A DNA stretch of 14,413 bases, from contig ONVJ01000058.1 in NCBI GenBank assembly GCA_900321265.1, positions 1-14,413 on the forward strand. Reading direction: 5' to 3'. Of the stretch, positions 14,407 through 14,413 are shown in pieces; positions within the stretch are counted from its first letter, which is position 1, and each line of letters starts with the position of its first letter. A model generated the notes under the pieces. It was not told the DNA's origin, searched no databases, and was given only the letters and a program-made list of their open reading frames with translations. The translations under genes and the position numbers were made by a program. This stretch comes from an uncultured Eubacteriales bacterium. Lineage in GTDB: Bacteria > Bacillota > Clostridia > Oscillospirales > CAG-272.

Positions 14407-14413
14407 GCCCTAA

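Overview
The window looks like a GC-rich Firmicutes chromosome, most likely a class Clostridia gut-type lineage. The grounds are SpoVG, an FtsK/SpoIIIE translocase, a Hsp33 gene joined to murC, consensus sigma-A promoters, strong AGGAGG-type ribosome binding sites, and a yybP-ykoY (Mn2+) riboswitch in front of a P-type ATPase. The genus cannot be fixed by reading alone. No transposase, phage gene, CRISPR array, tRNA or rRNA was seen.

Layout. Positions 1-258 are non-coding and hold a row of stem-loops plus the transcription end of the gene cluster to the right. Positions 259-6341 are one tightly packed leftward cluster, in transcription order murC, hslO, ABC ATPase, ABC permease, GDPD-family phosphodiesterase. 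Gaps within it run from a 4-bp overlap to 44 bp. An AT-rich divergent region (6342-6603) follows, then spoVG on the + strand with its own promoter and a strong terminator. Next come ftsK/spoIIIE (7045-10143) and, upstream of it on the same - strand, a calcium/manganese-type P2A ATPase (10229-12913). A 434-bp region (12914-13347) contains a full metal riboswitch with antiterminator and terminator, and two divergent promoters. The last gene, on the + strand, is an unrecognised 316-residue lipoprotein with two tandem terminators.

How the parts fit. murC makes UDP-MurNAc-L-Ala for peptidoglycan. hslO is a redox-switched holdase. The ABC pair is a membrane exporter or resistance-type system with a very large extracytoplasmic loop. 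The GDPD enzyme probably handles phosphodiesters of lipid or wall-polymer origin. Together they read as a housekeeping and envelope cluster, though the functional link is inference. The ATPase is the riboswitch-controlled effector of metal homeostasis, and ftsK may be partly co-transcribed with it.

Most noteworthy items: (i) the complete yybP-ykoY regulatory unit with a readable antiterminator/terminator choice, (ii) an ATPase that keeps both SERCA-like Ca2+ sites although it sits under a presumed Mn2+ switch, (iii) two terminators that share the same inverted core, (iv) the stem-loop row at the left edge, and (v) the orphan lipoprotein. I found no convincing evidence of an entirely new multi-gene system. 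Long open frames opposite the real genes are treated as artefacts of GC-rich codon use.
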